A DNA stretch of 64,000 nucleotides from Mesorhabditis belari (Eukaryota > Nematoda > Chromadorea > Rhabditida > Rhabditidae): NCBI GenBank assembly GCA_958450365.1, contig CAUEEP010000245.1, positions 62,001-126,000 on the forward strand, in the 5' to 3' direction. Made by a program: the position numbers and the translations under genes. This document shows positions 1-11,181 of this stretch, piece by piece; positions within the stretch are counted from its first letter, which is position 1; each line of letters starts with the position of its first letter. The notes below the pieces were generated by a model. It searched no databases, was not told the DNA's origin, and saw nothing but the letters and a program-made list of their open reading frames with translations.

Positions 1-1618
1 GTCCATCGAACACTTTTGCAGAAAAAGGAAATGAAGTGAAAGAGGAAGAGGACTTATCACTAACTGAGAGCATGCTCAAATTGGGAGAGTTTGAAAAAGT
101 GAAATGAAGTGATCTTTTTAGAAATTATCTTTTTTAGTTCCCGATTTACGTTGTGAATTCATCTGGGAGTGATCGATACAACACTATAAGGGCTTTACAA
201 AATGTGAAACCAGTTGTGATCATTATGTACAATACGGATCTTGCTGTTTTAAGACAAGTTGAGGTAACGACATATGCCACGAGAAAATTGAAACTGTTGC
301 CTTTTAGCTATATTATGCACTCAATAGTGAATACTGTCTTTATTTTTACTTGTTACAGTATGCGGAATCGACAGAGGAAGAGAGGTCCGTAAAAGGTTTT
401 GCACTGAAAATTTTTTTTAGATATCTAAGCCTCTTGAGTCGAGAAAATGAAGCTTTTTCAAATTTGAGAAATGAAGTCGAGGTAACGAAAACCTGTGCAT
501 AAGTTAAACTTTTGATTTAGAATTTGCTAGTCAGTAGAGAGTACGATACAATCAGAGAAGAAGCCCCAAGACTATCGGTTTCGACTTTGAATGCCGGTGG
601 ATTTGAGGAAGGAACATTGCCTCCACCCAAAGTAAAAGGAATATTTGTATTACAATAATCCATTGTTTAGATTATCGTTGATATGCGAGAATTTAACAGT
701 GAATTGCCAACGATTTTATACAAAAAGGGCTATGATGTGGTGGCTGCAACACTCGAGGTCTATTTTAAATCCTTAAAGCTAATAATAATCTTTGACTTAT
801 TCAGGTTGGTGATTACGTTTTGTCGCCGGGAATGACCGTTGAAAGAAAAGCTCTCGATGATTTGACCCAATCTTTGCAAAGCGGTCGTGTGTTTAAACAA
901 ACTGAACAGGTAAATTGCTTTTGTGAAGGTCGAGAAAAAATTGTCCTTTAGATGCTCAGACATTATGGATCGGCCTTTTTGTTAATTGAGTCAAACATGC
1001 GTTTTGAGCTAAAAATCGTCAATGGAGGGCCATTTCAGGTTTACTGAAATTTTGTCAAAACAATGGGTATTTAGGGTGAAATGTCAAGAAATTGCCGAGA
1101 AATTCGTCGACAATTGTGTACTTTGATACGATCGTTTCCAAAACTTCATTTAATCTGGTCAATGTCACCGACAAACTCTGCAGAATATTTTGCTGATCTC
1201 AAAGTAATGATTTCTTATGATAGTTAAATCAAGGAATACAGCTTAATGCCTCCGATCCGGATGTCGAAAAAGCAATAGCGCTTCGTGGTGACGATGTGAA
1301 TGAAGATGGTAATTTAGATATTTTTTATAAAGACATGACCATTTAGATGATCAAACGAATCGAAACAATGGCAAACTAAATACAACTCTTTTACATCACT
1401 TATCGGAAAAATTGCCCAAGTTCAACAAGGTATAATTTTTGTTTGCGGAGCTGGATCATCGTTAATTTCAGACTTTGGCTCAAAAACTGCTGACCTCGGA
1501 TGTTGGGAAGAACCTCTCCGAATTGATAAGACGTGATGCTGACAAGCTAAAATCGGTACTTCCTGATCACGGTGATTCGTTGCATTTATTCTTTAATTAT
1601 GATTTTACGATTAAATAA
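1..1618 (+). CDS. XPF/ERCC4 endonuclease, C-terminal half (runs off the left edge)
   Basis: XPF is the catalytic subunit of the XPF-ERCC1 structure-specific nuclease of nucleotide excision and crosslink repair. About twelve exons splice cleanly: 1-101, 138-263, 359-384, 421-481, 521-631, 671-757, 805-909, 952-1038, 1075-1203, 1242-1308, 1347-1429 and 1472-1618. The translation contains STEEERYLSLLSRENEAF, the block VDMREFNSELPTILY, and the nuclease signature GD-x9-ERK-x3-D split by the intron before 805. A helix-hairpin-helix-like tail (LHHLSEKLPKF, then a terminal FFNYDFTIK) precedes TAA at 1616. The intron at 385-420 is only 36 nt. The first exon is open to base 1, so the N-terminal part lies outside the window, or is the half found on the opposite strand at 5.1-7.4 kb. 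Family call is secure; completeness is unknown. Confidence 0.9.
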
Positions 1619-1652
1619 GCATTGCTGTTTTTTAAAATTGTGATCTTCATCT

Positions 1653-2480
1653 ATTAAGAGCTTAACTTTTGTAAAAGGTGTTTGTATCGTTTATTTTATT
1701 GGGTTGGGGAGAATGAGTCGGCGCCGAAAATCAAAAAAATGTGGGAGTGGGACAAATGCGACCTTTTTTTTGCGCACCCGGCCATTTGCGCACCTTTTTT
1801 TCCGCACCTGGCCCATTAGCGCACCTTTTTTCGCGTTTTAAAAAAGCTTTAAAAAGCTAATATTAACCAATTTCTATTCCAAAAGTTGTTTTTGTAGATA
1901 ATTCTAGGGCGTAGAATCGAAATTTTGACATATCAGAGCTTGTGGAAGCGAACGGACGGAGTTATACAAAGAGAAAAATCGACCATTTTCTGTAATTTGA
2001 CCTACCCGTTTTGTCTTTCAAATTGATTCCACACGCTCTGTTATGTCAAAATTTCGATTCTACACCCTCAAATTACCTGGAAAAACAACTTTTGGAATAG
2101 AAATTGGTTAATATTAGCTTTTTAGAGCTTTTTTAAAACGCGAAAAAAGGTGCGGTAATGGGCCAGGTGCGGAAAAAAAGGTGCGCAAATGGCCGGGTGC
2201 GCAAAAAAAAGGTCGCATTTGTCCCACTCCCAAAAATGTCTAAAACTTCTAGCAGACTTCGTCAAATAATATGCGTTTGATATCAGTAGAATGGTTAACT
2301 AATTCTCTACAAAATGACATTTAAAAGAAAATTCAAACAGCGCCTCCGCTCAAAAAAAAGCCATTTTTCACAAAAACTACAAACTGTCATCTAGAAAAAA
2401 CCATTGGTGGGATCTTCCTGCAAATTGCAATAAGAGCTTAACTTTTGTAAAAAGGGTGTTTGTATCGTTTATTTTAATTG
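1653..2480. repeat. Pair of ~45-bp direct repeats around the fold-back element
   Basis: A motif containing gcttaacttttgtaaaa followed by ggtgtttgtatcgtttattt occurs at about 1658-1700 and again at about 2433-2477, both on the plus strand. The fold-back element and about 200 bp of other DNA lie between them. The copies differ by a few bases and one small indel. Confidence 0.6.
1743..2231. mobile_element. Fold-back (long inverted repeat) DNA element with 8-bp target duplication
   Basis: The ends are inverted copies of each other, beginning gggagtgggacaaatgcgac and ending with its complement. Similarity continues inward through a T-rich segment and an AT-rich segment for about 200 bp per arm (1743-1950 and 2030-2231), leaving a spacer of about 80 bp. 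The outer bases are flanked by aaaaatgt at 1735-1742 and again at 2232-2239, an 8-bp duplication as left by hAT-like or Merlin-like transposases. No coding sequence is seen, so it is a non-autonomous MITE or fold-back element. Confidence 0.8.
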
Positions 2481-2487
2481 CGCGTTT

Positions 2488-3300
2488 ATGTTTTGTTTGA
2501 ATAAAAGTCGATATTTGCTAGAAAACAGCTCAAAGTACAGTCTTAATAACATTGACATTGAAAAAATTGGGAATTTGCACTTATCTTGCAAAAACAACGA
2601 GGTAGTTTTTTTTCCTCATTTCTACATTGATTTTCGCGATCGCTTCTGTATTTGGCATCGAAATGAATTTTGTGAGTCTGATTTGGGTTTGTGTTTTTGG
2701 GCGGTTTTTATGTAATTCGAGCTTTAGCAAATTTGCATCGTCTTCTGGTGCTATTTGTTTGTGATGTGCTCTCATCGCTTTTCTTGTTGGCTCCGATGTT
2801 GATCATTTGTGGTGGAGGCAAACAAGTTTGTATCTTTTTGTTTATAAACCGAATTAAGCTAATGCTATTTTGTTATTTGATGTTTGTAGAGCATTAATTT
2901 TCAGACATCTAGGAAGGAAAACCGTCCAGAGCGCCACCACCATCCGAATTTAAGGTCACTTTTTGGTTGGAAATAAAAACTTTAACTGGTTTGAAATCAG
3001 CATTGAATGATCAAAAGGTGTTTTCCTCTTAATTGGTTTTGTTTAGTCCGAATCACCGACCCCTTTTTATCAACGGTAAAATTTGATGACTGACTTGTTT
3101 TATCATAGCACTCGGTTTAGAAATGCAAGGGAAACACCACGACAACGACAGAAGCTGGGGATTTGAAGTCAACAAAATTATGAGGTACGTATTCAAAAAC
3201 AATAATGTTTTATGGTGTTATTTTAGTGAAAAGAGCCGCCACGAAAATATTCCTCAGCCTCTGGTTTTCTTTATCTGTCTGTGACTTGGTTACCTATTAG
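2488..3300 (+). CDS. Possible small multi-exon gene, unrecognised
   Basis: A reading frame at about 2691-2826 encodes a strongly hydrophobic stretch (LLVLFVCDVLSSLFLLAPML) ending GGGKQ. After a candidate intron (gtttgt...tttcag) at about 2827-2904 comes a basic, histidine-rich segment (TSRKENRPERHHHPN). Three or four further short gt...ag introns can be drawn between 2950 and 3230, including one joining an open frame MIKSPNHRPLFINALGLEM to a downstream exon. The segments do not join in one frame without a shift, so this may be one damaged gene, two small genes or noncoding. I recognise no family. Confidence 0.25.
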
Positions 3301-3760
3301 AAGATTAGCTTCTGATCTTTTAAAACCTTATCATTATTTTTAGACACCTGAAAAGTAAAGCGAGCGCGAGCAAAAAAATTTCGCTACAAATAAGTGAGTT
3401 TTTTAACGATTTGGCATTTTTCATGTTTTTGTTTCAGTCCTCGTATGTTCATCCCGTCGGTGCCGCTCAGGTGAGAAATTTTTGGCGATTATTTGATGAA
3501 ATTGCTCATACTAATTTGGGAAATAGCTTTGGAGACTAAAAATTATATTTTTTGTAAGCAACAACAACTCTAGCCAAAGCGAAGCGAGTGGAAAACAACT
3601 TCTTTTCAACGAGGTTACCGGAATTTTATTTTTTCTATTTTTCGAACTCGATAAATTTGCAATTAAATTGTACTTCAAATTTCAAAATGAAACAACAAAA
3701 ATAAGTACCCAAAAAATGATTAAGAAAGACAAAAAATACCCGTATCGTTAAAACGTTTTT
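3301..3760. other. Intergenic region, no gene seen
   Basis: AT-rich sequence. A few gt...ag pairs could be drawn around 3340-3480, with a short open frame (HLKSKASASKKISLQ), but nothing recognisable or extended. It lies between the doubtful plus-strand gene and the 3' end of the minus-strand ARL14EP-type gene. Confidence 0.5.
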
Positions 3761-3850
3761 ACTAGAAGCTAATGATCGTTGATAAATGGATTCTGGTGAT
3801 GTACATTTGCATACGGATCGCTAATTTCTTGATAAGCAAATGTCCTAAGT

Positions 3851-4428
3851 TTATTTGTTTTGTCGTAAACGATAATAATACCTGTTGACTTGACAAACGG
3901 GGCCGCAACGTCTCGACCCACATCTTGGACAAGGCCAATGACAACCCGAACAGGCAGCTCGCAAACAGTCACATAATGTGAAACGTTCTCCGTTGACAAC
4001 CAATTTTCCTAAACTTGAGTGTTACAAAAGAATAAGCGTACCTAAACCTTTCTCATCGTGGTATGGATCTTTGCGTTCCGTTCTTTGCTCGTTTTTCTCT
4101 ATATAAATAGTCAGTGATTAGGTAAAAGCAAACCATCAACTTTCAATTTTAATGTGAAAACTATTTTCCAGCCAAAACTTACGTCTTACTGCTCGTTTTC
4201 TTCTTGAGGTGCCAATAGAGCCATACTCAGCAAGAACTTGATTTGTACCCGGATTTTCAAATTGCAGATTCTTCAATTCTTTTGCCATAAGCATCTCGTT
4301 TGCTAAAAGTACATACGTGAATAACAGTTTTCACCAAAGTTTAGCGCTATTCTTTTAAATTAAAGCTACAAATTGAAAACGGAGTAGTTTTTACACAAAG
4401 TAGTAAAACCTTTTTCCCGGTCGCTCAT
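3851..4428 (-). CDS. ARL14EP-domain (cysteine-rich) protein, 5' end uncertain
   Basis: Four minus-strand exons splice in one frame: 4428-4410, 4302-4193, 4098-4042 and 4008-3851. The product of about 110 residues starts [16 protein letters not shown], contains [10 protein letters not shown] and a basic patch ([10 protein letters not shown]), and ends in a cysteine cluster [20 protein letters not shown] followed by [14 protein letters not shown]. That order and spacing match the C-terminal domain of ARL14 effector protein (ARL14EP), which in mammals links the small GTPase ARL14 to actin-based vesicle movement; the role here is inferred. Sequence just upstream (4461-4505) is a stray XPF fragment, so the proposed Met may be a secondary start and the true 5' end may be lost. 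A longer open frame in the last exon (3769-3999) was set aside because the Cys-rich frame joins the other exons and fits a known family. Confidence 0.72.
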
Positions 4429-4460
4429 ATCGAGAATTACTTCATCGTCGTCAAGATTCA

Positions 4461-4505
4461 GGTTTAATAGGAGCCTCTGTAGTTGTTGGACGCACGAGTC
4501 TTTTT
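4461..4505 (-). repeat. 45-bp displaced copy of an XPF exon segment
   Basis: This segment is identical to 5460-5504, which lies inside the minus-strand XPF fragment and encodes part of [15 protein letters not shown]. The copy here sits between the ARL14EP-type gene and the inositol-phosphate synthase fragment, and has no XPF context around it. It marks a rearrangement junction. Confidence 0.85.
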
Positions 4506-4529
4506 GCAAGTTTGCAAGCACCACATTCA

Positions 4530-5145
4530 ATATCCGAACCTTACAGATACGTTCCATTTGTTGGTGACTCGAAAAGAGCAATGGATGAGTACGTCTGCTC
4601 AATATTTATGGGCGGCCGACAAACTTTTGTCATCCATAACACTTGCGAAGTAAGACTGGGAAAGAATGTGAAAACATCAAAACCTAGGACTCGCTCTTGG
4701 CCACCCCACTCATTTATGATCTCACAATTTTGACGGAGCTAGCAACAAGGATCTCATATTCGGTGAACGGTTCAGAATGGCAGCAATTCCATGAGGTAAA
4801 CCTTAAAAAATTTCTAATTTCCAAAAAAAAACAATTTACAGGTTTTATCATTGCTCTCTTTGCTACTCAAAGCCCCAGTTGTGCCCCCAGGCACACCAGT
4901 CTCAAATGCTTTCATGCGCCAATATGGCTCCATCACCAAGCTAGTAACGGCATGTGCTGGTGAATTGATTCAAATTAATAAAAATCCAAGCAACCCAAAT
5001 CTAGGTATCGCCTCCGACACCGAACTGCAACTTGAATTCTTCACCAAACTCTCTTAAGCCAAAAATAGTTATGATCTTACTATTTCACCTATGAGCTGTT
5101 ACACATGTTGTTCAAGATTTTTGCCGTCAGTATTCAATAAATGTT
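4530..5145 (+). pseudogene. 3' fragment of a myo-inositol-1-phosphate synthase gene
   Basis: Three exons (about 4530-4649, 4687-4794 and 4842-5057) encode the C-terminal part of inositol-3-phosphate synthase, which converts glucose 6-phosphate to inositol phosphate. Diagnostic blocks are [17 protein letters not shown] and IHNTCE, then [15 protein letters not shown], then LLLKAPVVPPGTPVSNAF. The stop is at 5055-5057 and an AATAAA follows near 5137. Nothing upstream encodes the Rossmann part: homology begins abruptly after the 45-bp XPF duplicate. The exons look undamaged, but the fragment has no start region of its own, so it is probably a relocated gene tail rather than a working gene. Confidence 0.8.
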
Positions 5146-7434
5146 ACCTTTTCTCTCGTTTCCGTCAGCTTCTTGTATCGTATCACACCAAAATGTTCAA
5201 GATTCTTCTGCTTGACAGCTATGAGACTTTCGGCAACCTTCTTTCTAAATATAAAACTAATTTTTAAAAGTCAAAGTAAAACTGGCCGCTTCTTTGCAAC
5301 CCGAGCCGCTTCCTTCTGCTGCTTTTGAATGTTTTCAATCACTTCTTTGCGAGTAGAACTTCCGGGATTCTAAATTCTTTTAAACAATCAAACAAATTAA
5401 AGCAAAGTCTCACCGCTTCATCGTCAAAAAACGAAGATACTTGATCAGGATTCCAGATTGGTTTAATAGGAGCCTCTGTAGTTGTTGGACGCACGAGTCT
5501 TTTTAAAACCGACTAAAACTTGCAAACATAGATTTATACTAATCGATTCACCTTTGTTCGATCGATTCCTTGTCTAATTAGTCCTACCACTTGTAACTGG
5601 GCTTGTTCATTCGAAGTTAAAATCAAAACACGTGGTTCTATCAAACTTTTGAAACTGTGTTGTATTAAACTAACCATTATTTGGAATTTTTTCTTTTGGA
5701 ATATGAAGCTCTTTGATCTCATCCAAAACAGATTCTAATGATGTCCACTTAGGCGGGGCTAAATACGGTGGGATTCAAAAACAAAAATCACACGAACCAA
5801 CAAATTCGGGACGATTGGATGCAAATGAGGCAAGCTCCTGGGCAATGGCCTTAAGTCGCGCTCCAGTTGGAGTAAACGACCATCCAGTGGACTCTTCCAG
5901 GGCCTAAACTAATAAGTTTAGATGTAATAATCACATATAAACAACTTATTTATCGTTTCCAAGCTCGTTTAGCTTATACAGCACTGTACATGCATCAAGA
6001 TTCTCTGCCGTCCGCAAAAGGTTTCGCAAAAATTTTAAATCCGACAAAAGCCGCCGTTGATGATCCGGTAAAAAAGATCTGCAATGCAAATGATTACGAA
6101 TTGTGATTATAGATATTCTATTACCCCTTGTACTGTAATCTCTTCTCGAGTTCTGTCGTGAAATAAACACCAGCGTTGAATGAATCACTCTCCTCTTCTT
6201 CTTGATTCTAAAAATGAATAGTTGGCAAAACAGAGAAATGTCTCACTTTGCTTCTAACAGAAGATTGTTTCAATTCCCGAAGGCAAACTTTTAACAAATC
6301 AGTTATCAGCGAAATACAACGTCGTGTGCCTCCCGACAAATCAACCGTTATTTCGATAGACGACGGCTAAAAAGAAACGTTTATTAAGCCATTTGTGATC
6401 ATTTGTATATGTTTAACCCCATACTGCTTACCGGAGCACGCGCAAAGGTTTCGACAACCGACGTATCGTGTCGTGGGAGAAGATGCACTTTTCGAACAAA
6501 AAGGCGATCAACGAGTCTGTAAATATAAATTTAACCAGCTTCCCCATTTGTTTATTTTTCACTTTTACTAAAATTCCAAACTCAAATACCTTTGTAATTG
6601 TCCTATTCCAGCAAAATACATCGGCATATCTGTAAAGCCTTTCACATGACCTTCCGGGTTCTTTTCACGGTATAATCGAAGTATAAACGTTTCTTGAAAA
6701 CTATTCAAAAGCCTAAATAGAAACAACGGTTTAGCAAACGCAAACGATATTACTGATGTGATCGGTAAACGAGTATAGCTGCCACCATCTTTGCTGGAAC
6801 ACGATTTGTGAGAAAATCCACCATCAAAATGCGAGAAGTGATGAATTGTACGCCACCTTGCAAATACAACGCCTCTCTAAAAGATTTCATGTTAGTGTAA
6901 GCAAAGCACTCATACCGATCCGAGGCAAGCACTTCTGCTTTTATCGCTTTTGGAGGAGCAAACTCGTTGGCTGGAAGCGAATGCAATTTGGAAAGGAAGA
7001 AAGCTTCGTCTTCTTGTGTAGTGTTGATGACGAAAGCGAGAAGTTTTCGACTCGAGTACAACATTAGAAAGTTCAAAAATAATCTTTCGACGCCAAGTCC
7101 ACTAAATTGATAAAAGATTAAAAATAAAATTGAAAAAATCTTCCCCAACAACATTGTATTGTATTGAAAGCTTTAAACCTTGCTATCACAAATAAAATAT
7201 CTTCGTTCATATGTTCAACCATGGCCATATGTTCGTGCTCGAGTACCTCTATTGCTTCCGGCAGGGGCTACATTGAAACAGTTATCATTTTTTTTTTCAA
7301 AATAGTTACTTCGATTGCCGGAATGCATTGACGGCGCTCTCCGCGAGTTTCTTCAACTTCATGTTTAACGTAAAAGCAATGCTAGTTTCCGAAATTTTAA
7401 ACTTTACTTTTCCTGGATCAAAAACCGCGTCCAT
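5091..7434 (-). pseudogene. XPF/ERCC4, N-terminal half, reading leftward and truncated
   Basis: The minus strand starts at Met 7432-7434 (MDAVFDPGK). It continues through PLPEAIEVLEHEHMAMVEHM to the hallmark helicase-like region: GLGVERLFLNFLMLY, FVINTTQEDEAFFLSKL, and YLQGGVQFITSRILMVDFLT followed by NRVPAKMVAAILVYRSHQ (about 7080-6750). Later exons give [48 protein letters not shown], and a charged run ending KYKKLTETREK-like near 5150. The frame stops matching XPF at a donor-like gtaaca at about 5150, against the inositol-synthase tail. The nuclease half is absent here but is present on the other strand at 1-1618. This is either one gene broken by inversion or a truncated second copy. Confidence 0.82.
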
Positions 7435-10004
7435 TTAAGCTTATAGGAAGTTTTCATCAACTTGGAAAAGCTTAAAATGTGCGTTTAATCGAGCTGTGTG
7501 GTTTTACACCCAAGAGTATCTCAAAGGTGTTCAAACGCGTTACGTACCAGTAAAAGAATTTTTTTTATTTCAGACCACAAGGTTATAACAAAAATAAAAA
7601 CTGAAGGACCAGATCAGAAAAAAAAATCAGAAACATGAAATCCATGGAAACAAATGCTTAAAGATAACAACTAAATTTTAGCTACGGCTTATCGACAAGC
7701 ACTAATCCACTATATGATCGAGGTTGCGGAAGTGTTGACTAAATAAAGTGCTCATTTTTAAAGAAAATCCAAAGTACCTCTATTACTTGCCATCTTCCGG
7801 CAAACTCTGCCCATTGTCCTCTACCCATATCCATTGTCAATGTTTCGATTGAATCCAATAAATGAGAATCTCCCTCATCGCCACCGAAAACCATTAAAGA
7901 GCTGCAATAAATTTATTATGTTTACTCAAAAGCTTGATTACCTATTCACAAAAAGTACACCCGCATTTCATCTTGGAGCGCTCATGTTTGGAATCAATGC
8001 CCAATCATCATCTACCCCAGGATTATAGATCTATTTTTTTCTGAATAATTTCATACAAAAATGTTACAAACCTCAACGGTATCTCTCACAGTTGCTCCCT
8101 CGTGACCACCCGCAGCAACCATTGAACCATTAAGAGAACATACTGCAGCTCCAGATCGAACCTAATGCAATTTTAAGAAAAGCTGTAAATTAAAACTTAC
8201 CTCGCGTAATGGTTCCCCAGCACGCCAACGATTTGCTCGCAGATCAAAAGACATACCGTATTCAAACAATGTCTACTACTGTGACCATCGTATCCGCCAA
8301 CCGCGTAAACACTAGAGCCAACAGACGGCACGCCAACCGACGATCGACGCGTTGTCATCATAACATTTTCTATCACAAACTAATACCTCATAGGTGGTTC
8401 AGAGATCCATTGATTTCTAAATTTTTTTGTTTGGAAAAATTATTTAAAAACAAAATACATATGGGCAATCAAAGTAACCAACCTAACAGTGTCATACACA
8501 TCAACAGATTTCATTCGCTGAGCTCCATTAAAACCACCAACAGCATAGATATGACGATCGATTAGGGCAACACCACATCGACAACGTCTTTGCGATAGAG
8601 GGCTCACTAAAGCCATTTTTTGGAATAAAATTGATTGAAGACTAACAAGAAGTCCATAGGCATTGTAGTTGGATCATAGGCGTCAACATTATGAATTGTC
8701 TTTGGTGCCTGACCTCCGACGACTATCACAATCTACAAACCACAATATTTTTGAATCATACACTAATCAAACCTTGTTCGATCCAATTTGTTGTCGGGGT
8801 CGGACAAACCGCTCACGAAGTGATGAGGCAGATGGGGAAAATCGCCCTCGGCGTAGATGTACTTTACTTGCCTCCAGAAGAATACCCTTAAAGAAATGTT
8901 AGAATAGAAAATCGTTAACAAGTTTATCTACCTTGCACTCTTGCTGATTTTTAATAGCTGGCTCATTGAAAACTGTCTCCGCTGGAAAGTCTGCGGAGCA
9001 GAGGCCAAGTCTCACTTGCGACAACAACCTAAGAAATGAAGATTATGCAATCGAACAAGACGTTTGTATTTCCCAAAAATCTTTACGAAAATCACTCACT
9101 TTGGTGTATATTGTTCGCGTTCTTCTGGCGCTGCTTGGATCCATCTGATGGCCGTTCGATAAACCTCTTCTTCACCGCCTTCACCACAAACTAGACGATC
9201 ATCCGAGATTAAACTGCAGAATCGTTCAAAATCCAGCGCTAAAAGCTCATCAGAATCTACCAGATGACTGGAACGCAATATTTTTGGAAGAAAATGAAAA
9301 CATACCAAAAATTCTTGTAAATATAATTGCGAGCAGACGCTGCTAGTTGAGTACAATTATAAATGCAGGCAAAGTCGAGCAAAGATATGACATTTCCAAG
9401 CGTTATTATATCAATCAAAAAGCTAAACGTTCGCTTTTTCGGTGAACCTTTAGTCCATACTTTGCACAAGCATCTTTAACCGAATTTAGTTGCAACATCA
9501 AGGCTGTTGTTAGAAGGGCTTAAATTTAAATAAAGCTTTGCTTTGACAATATACGAATTTCCCACTTGAATTTATTGTGAGTTGACCTGTGTAAATAAAG
9601 TCGATCAATTGGCGAAGAGCCCGAAACCAATAAAAAGCAATGAAATTCAAAGCTATCAACACATAGTGTACATATTACAACTTGTGTTAACTTTCGTACC
9701 TCTTCATCCATATCATGTAATTCTACAGTGCTAGCTTTCGATTCAATCATAGTGGAAATTGCAAACATGGCACAAAAATAGGGAGATGTAGAAGATAGAA
9801 TAACCCTAAAATTGCAGTTGGAGAGCTGGCTAAAAGTCTTACTTGTGTGCATAAATTGGCGAGCCTTTACAAAAGTTCGAACGAGTTTCAGGTCTGTCAA
9901 GCGAGACTCGTTTCACTGGTACCAGTGAAACGTCACATAATAAACGGTCACTAAAACTTTGTTGAATCAGAATCGAATTTTAAAAGACCTTCTCAATGAA
10001 TTAA

Positions 10005-11181
10005 GGGTTCTTTTCCAATATCGGGGGAGCGGAAAGAAAATCGGGGAGCGAAAGGAAAATCGGGGGAGCAAATTTTGCCCCCTCGAAAAATGCATTTCTG
10101 GGACTTTTATTTTAACTGCAACGTTTTTTTTAGACTTTAACGACGATGCGCTTCTCCGATATTTGTGCGTTCAAGGAATCGACGGCAATCGATTATTTCG
10201 TCACCAAAGGAGTCATCCAGTCGTGGATTTGCAACTGTGGCGAATCGATGAAAGTCCGCTCAAAGGGAAAAGATCTATTTCGCTGGGTATGTGAGACTTG
10301 CGCACGGCGAAATGTCCCCAAGCATTCAAGAGGAATTCGAGTCGATAACTTTTTGCAACAAAGCAAGCTCCCGTTTGTCACAATTTTAAAGTTCATACAT
10401 CTATGGAGCCAGGGACTCACGACAATCAAACACTGTCAACAGGAGCTCGGCATTAGTGGCGACACCGTTGTTGAGTGGAACTACTAAACCGTTTAAAGAC
10501 ATGAACAGACGTCGACACGGCACCCACGGCACCATGGTGGATTCGTATATCGCTGAGGGATTGTGGCATCGCAATTTGCCTGCCGGAGTAAATGCATTCG
10601 AGTCGATCATGGAGGACATCGTCGATTTTTGGCCCGCAGGGGCGGAAATGAATACAATCCCTTTTTTACAGTTAATTTGTGATTGCTAGAAAGGTTTTGT
10701 TTTGGTTACTTTTGTTTTATTTTGCTTACTTTTCTTTTTGTTTTGGTTACTTTTGTTTTTGTTTTGGTTACTTCGCTTACATTTTTTTCGTTGTTATGAT
10801 CAATTATACTATTAATGAATAAATTTTTAGGTAGCCATTTGTTCGTTCGGGATTGTGGAGCGTTCGGCAAAAAGAGAAGGCGGCCGATAGGGAAGGTAGA
10901 GGTATGTTTGGTGTTAGATATTTAAGTCACTTTTGTGATCTAATATAAAGGTTGTGAGAATAACGGGTAATTCGCGGATTTTATGGCAGTACTTTGGATA
11001 ATATAGGACATATGTAGCGCTGCCAAAAAATTTAAAAAAAAACGTTGCAGTTAAAATAAAAGTCCCAGAAATGCATTTTTCGAGGGGGCAAAATTTGCTC
11101 CCCCGATTTTCCTTTCGCTCCCCCGATTTTCCTTTCGCTCCCCCGATAATCCTACCGCTCCCCCGATATTGGAAAAGAACC
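10005..11181 (+). mobile_element. Merlin-type DNA transposon, internally deleted, with TIRs and 8-bp TSD
   Basis: The element begins ggttcttttccaatatcggg and ends with its inverse complement. TIRs extend about 130-150 bp and contain degenerate units of the type cgggggagcgaaaggaaaat (three units left, four right). It is flanked by gaattaag at 9997-10004 and 11182-11189, the 8-bp duplication expected for Merlin. The interior carries pieces of an IS1595/ISXO2-like transposase: an N-terminal zinc-ribbon-like ORF (10146-10487) and a C-terminal piece (10501-10677) with RRRHGTHGTMVDSYI. The DDE-bearing middle is missing. A T-rich minisatellite at 10690-10790 (units like ttttgttttggttac) lies inside. 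Confidence 0.87.
10146..10677 (+). pseudogene. Merlin transposase remnant (N- and C-terminal parts, catalytic core deleted)
   Basis: The first reading frame (10146-10487) has the layout of the Merlin N-terminal domain: FSDICAFKESTAIDYFVTKG, a CxC...CxxC zinc ribbon (WICNCGES, then VCETCARRN), a linker, and IKHCQQELGISGDTVVEW. It stops at 10486. From 10501 a second frame gives MNRRRHGTHGTMVDSYIAEG and NAFESIMEDI, the usual C-terminal end. The two parts abut with almost no intervening DNA, so the catalytic core that should separate them is deleted. The product cannot be active, so mobility would have needed a transposase supplied in trans. Confidence 0.78.

Noticed and set aside
3769..3999. Open minus-strand frame with [20 protein letters not shown]
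   Set aside because: It overlaps the cysteine-rich frame of the ARL14EP-type gene, which matches a known family and joins upstream exons in phase.
8209..8902. Plus-strand ORFs in the left arm (e.g. 8209-8565)
   Set aside because: They are antisense to Kelch exons of the minus-strand BTB-Kelch gene.
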